Shown here in pieces: positions 61,444 through 64,000 of a DNA stretch of 64,000 nt; position 1 is the stretch's first letter; every line of letters starts with the position of its first letter. Under the pieces are notes generated by a model. It searched no databases. It saw only the letters and a program-made list of their open reading frames with translations, and had not been told where the DNA came from. The stretch comes from Mytilus edulis (Eukaryota > Mollusca > Bivalvia > Mytilida > Mytilidae): assembly GCF_963676685.1 (NCBI RefSeq), contig NC_092348.1, positions 23,907,386-23,971,385 on the forward strand, written 5' to 3'. A program made the position numbers and the translations under genes.

Positions 61444-63648
61444 TCCACAGGATAGTTTAGCCGATAATCCAAACTCCTTGTGCAAGTCAAAACATATTGA
61501 TATATGTACCAACAGTTAGACCAATACATGCAAGCATAAAGAGTAAGGGTGCAGAAAAATTTGGTTTCATAATAACAGACTAACGAAATAAAAACATTAC
61601 GGTCATTATAAACATTCTATACATTTGCGTATACTTCTGGCCCCCAAGGAGCCTATATCGCTCGCTTGACATTTTTTTCAAATTATGATACAATACAACA
61701 GTATCATTTTTGTTGGAACCTGTTTTTTAACAACAAAAACTCTTATAATGAGTCAAGTGATGGTCATTTAATTAACTTGTGTTGCTCATGATGTTGTTGT
61801 TCGATGTTTCAGTCTATTCATTTCATTATTATCAAGTATGTATCTGTATACCCCACAAGGGCTCAGAATGAAAATTATATATGTCTTTAATGTTTTTTTA
61901 ATTCATTTTGTTCAAATCGGCTTTAACTAACCACAAAAATGGGTATCAAAACTCTTAGGCATTATTTTTTTAATTGGAAAGAACATATATGTTGAAATTC
62001 TAAATATTGAGCATCTGCTTTATTATTTTTTATTTTATTATTTTTATAGACGATATTTGACATTTTACCCTAATTTTTAGTTGTGTAGGCATGTGTTGTG
62101 GGCGGGCACAATCAACACAATTTTAAATTAAACATCAAAAGTATAATTGTTACCAATTTCGGTCTAGTGGCTTCGGAAATAAATAAAACCTTAATGACGA
62201 CAACGAGGGATGCCAAGTGATCGCATAGCTCACATGGCCCTAAAGTGTAAAGTTGGCTTATTAAGGAGCTAGCATTATTTTGCTTTATATCTTGATTTTT
62301 ATCTAAAATTGAAAAGTTGGGAACAATGAGCTGTTGAACTCATGCTCCCTGTCCCCATTTCACTATTTATGAGAGCCTCAAGATACAAAAAGAAAATTAA
62401 CACTCATAAACCGACAACGATCTGACATTGCCATGGCAGAATGCGCAAAGCGACCAAAAGACAATCAACATCCGTCCAAATCATTTTGCAAAGAACTCGG
62501 CTCAAACCGGAGGGCTAAGGGCCGTCTTAGACTTGCAGTGAGGTGATTTTTTTTGTTCCATGTTTAAGGCTTTAATGTGACCGAGATTAAATTCAAAAAT
62601 AAAAGCGTCGTTCCTTTTCTACTTGTGATTTTTTTGTTCTGCATGTACTGATTTAGCCATGCATGTAATGGATTAATACCCATAACCATGATAACCTTTG
62701 TTTTTCTAATTCTTTAATATTAATTGTGGGGAACTAAGGTTTCAATGTTAACTCCCTCAAGCAAGGTTATATGGATTAGGCTATTTTTTATGTCCTTTTT
62801 CGTTAAATCACTCTTCAACTGTATATGTACTTGTACATCCTTGGCTGTTAAATATTCAGCTTTGAGCGTTTCTTGATGAAGGTTAATCCAGAAGAGCGCT
62901 TCTAACACATGAACATCAAAATGTGCTGTTTTCGTTTTTTTCTATAACAGTATATACGAACACATCATTGAGAACTGAAGACTGTACATCACGAGCTCCA
63001 ACTAAAACTAGAGATTAACTTTGGTGCAACAGAAAAATAATCAGATTCTCCTCCACATGTGGCACTTCATTAAATTGACAATACAACATTACTATTTAAT
63101 AGGCTAAAATTTGTCATGCTATTTTTTTTTTAATTGGCTCTTACAGTTTTTATAAATTATAAATAGTTTTCAACATATTCAAGATAAAAATAGTATCCTA
63201 TCATGAAATGATTTTTTGTAATGGGTCAAAGGCCCATTAAAGGCTAGGAGAGTTAAAAAGACATTTGAACCATTATTGTGTGATGTCTTATAACCAGCTG
63301 TTGTTTCATATCAATTTGTTATTAAAAAATCACCAAACAGATGTCAATAGTTGAATATGTACTAATACTGATCCTTTAAGATTATCATGAATTCATGTCT
63401 AGTTCTTGTTTTGTGTTAAAGTTTTTCAAAATTTACTTCTCTGTGTAGTGTTTTGCATACGGTTACATGCAAGTGCATTGTCAATTATTGTTTACCTTTG
63501 GTGTCTTTTAGTTTATACAATAATTGATTCTCAACTTATAAGGTCTGAACTACTTCAGTTCAACATGAGATAATCCTTGAGGGTTATACAAAAAAGAAGA
63601 TGTAGTATGATTGTCAGTGGTGACCAAGGAAGAGCACTATGACTTTAA
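61444..63648. other. Duplicated non-coding block (unit B)
   Basis: From 61,594 this matches unit A from 46,853 to about 49,700. It has AT-rich extra sequence at 61,870-62,090 and lacks three repeats present in A. F3 fragments lie at 62,360-62,465 and 62,965-63,075. No gene. Confidence 0.6.
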
Positions 63649-63897
63649 GGGAGCTACCATTTGATTTTAATGGGGGGAGGGCTAGGATGAAATTTGAAAA
63701 AAAAGGCAGGACAGGATTTTGAGTAAAAAAAAAGGCAGGATGAGTAACTTGGCAAAAAAAAAGGCAGGATGACAATTTTTGTAAAAAAATCAGGATAAGC
63801 TAAGAAAAAAAAAGGCAGGACCGAATAGACTGAAAAATAAAAAGGCAGGACAGAGATTACAACTAAAAAAAAGGCAGGACACAATTTTTCATCCTAG

Positions 63898-63936
<39 letters not shown>

Positions 63937-63959
63937 ATAAAAATCAAATGGTATCTCAC
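63649..63959 (+). mobile_element. 311 bp GGCAGGA-array element with long inverted ends and a C39 run
   Basis: The ends GGGAGCTACCATTTGATTTT and the inverse of GTGAGATACCATTTGATTTT are flanked by TAA (63,646-63,648 and 63,960-63,962). Pairing continues through ATGGGGGG...GGCTAGGATGAAA. Inside, A7-9 followed by GGCAGGA recurs at 63,704, 63,733, 63,762, a decayed one at 63,790, then 63,814, 63,844 and 63,873 (about 29 bp period). A homopolymer of 39 C fills 63,898-63,936, opposite only six G on the left. Non-coding; the open frame across it is a by-product. Confidence 0.8.
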
Positions 63960-64000
63960 TAAGATGAAGAACAGCAATTAAAGCATTGTTGCTTTTTGTG

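Larger units (their letters stand above)
50650..64000. repeat. Segmental duplication, unit B (continues past the window)
   Basis: Collinear with unit A from the F1 repeat (50,650-50,785) through the leader block (50,955-51,116, including ATAAAATAACCTGTAT and GGGGAGTTTATCTTA), the TRIM gene, and all later shared blocks to the window end, where CAGCAATTAAAGCATTGTTG matches 49,772. Confidence 0.85.

Noticed and set aside
63654..63884. 76-residue minus-strand frame rich in Phe and Pro
   Set aside because: It is the translation of the poly-A/GGCAGGA array.
1..64000. CRISPR arrays, operons, rRNA genes, complete viral genomes
   Set aside because: None seen. The repeats found are eukaryotic mobile elements or tandem arrays without spacer structure.

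Overview
This is an AT-rich, gene-poor stretch of animal genome that is dominated by transposable elements. The best fit is a bivalve mollusc, probably a mussel (Mytilus-like). The reasons are an intronless RING/B-box (TRIM) gene pair of the kind amplified in bivalves, and many copies of short dispersed repeats that I associate with mussel genomes, such as the one carrying CGAAACGCGCGTCTGGCG. Species assignment is inference. No bacterial or viral gene organisation is visible, and most short open frames are chance or lie inside repeats.

Layout. Positions 1-22,300 hold no gene I can recognise. There are a few dispersed repeats and one plausible minus-strand exon (13,865-14,014). From 22,346 to 36,460 lies a run of nested mobile elements. 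These are a 4.6 kb terminal-inverted-repeat (TIR) element that contains a decayed Penelope-like reverse transcriptase, a tRNA-derived SINE and other repeats; a 3.1 kb TIR element with TTA target duplications and an internal ~190 bp tandem array; a 140 bp near-perfect hairpin; a short element built from a TAATCA motif array; and a nested fold-back. At 37,715-38,700 (minus) is the decayed 3' part of a non-LTR (LINE) reverse transcriptase.

The informative part is a tandem segmental duplication. Unit A runs from about 39,040 to about 50,600 and unit B from about 50,650 past the window end. Each unit begins with a TRIM gene on the plus strand. The unit B gene (52,853-54,862) is a complete 669-residue protein. 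The unit A gene (39,524-41,533) is collinear but carries one nonsense codon at residue 215 and has lost a B-box zinc ligand. The 3' ends of the two genes and their flanks are far more alike than the 5' coding halves, which suggests gene conversion or relaxed/diversifying change upstream.

After duplication the units collected different insertions. Unit A gained a Penelope-like element (RT open except for one stop), a palindromic fold-back and several dispersed repeats. Unit B gained a 1,332 bp CAGTG-ended TA-target element, a 147 bp-period tandem array ending in a hairpin, a cluster of small elements flanked by TTAA/TAA, and about 1.7 kb between its upstream block and the gene. Because each unit gives the empty site for the other's insertions, the pair defines exact ends for several anonymous repeat families. 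No multi-gene pathway or defence operon is visible; the functional content is one intact TRIM protein and remnants of selfish elements.
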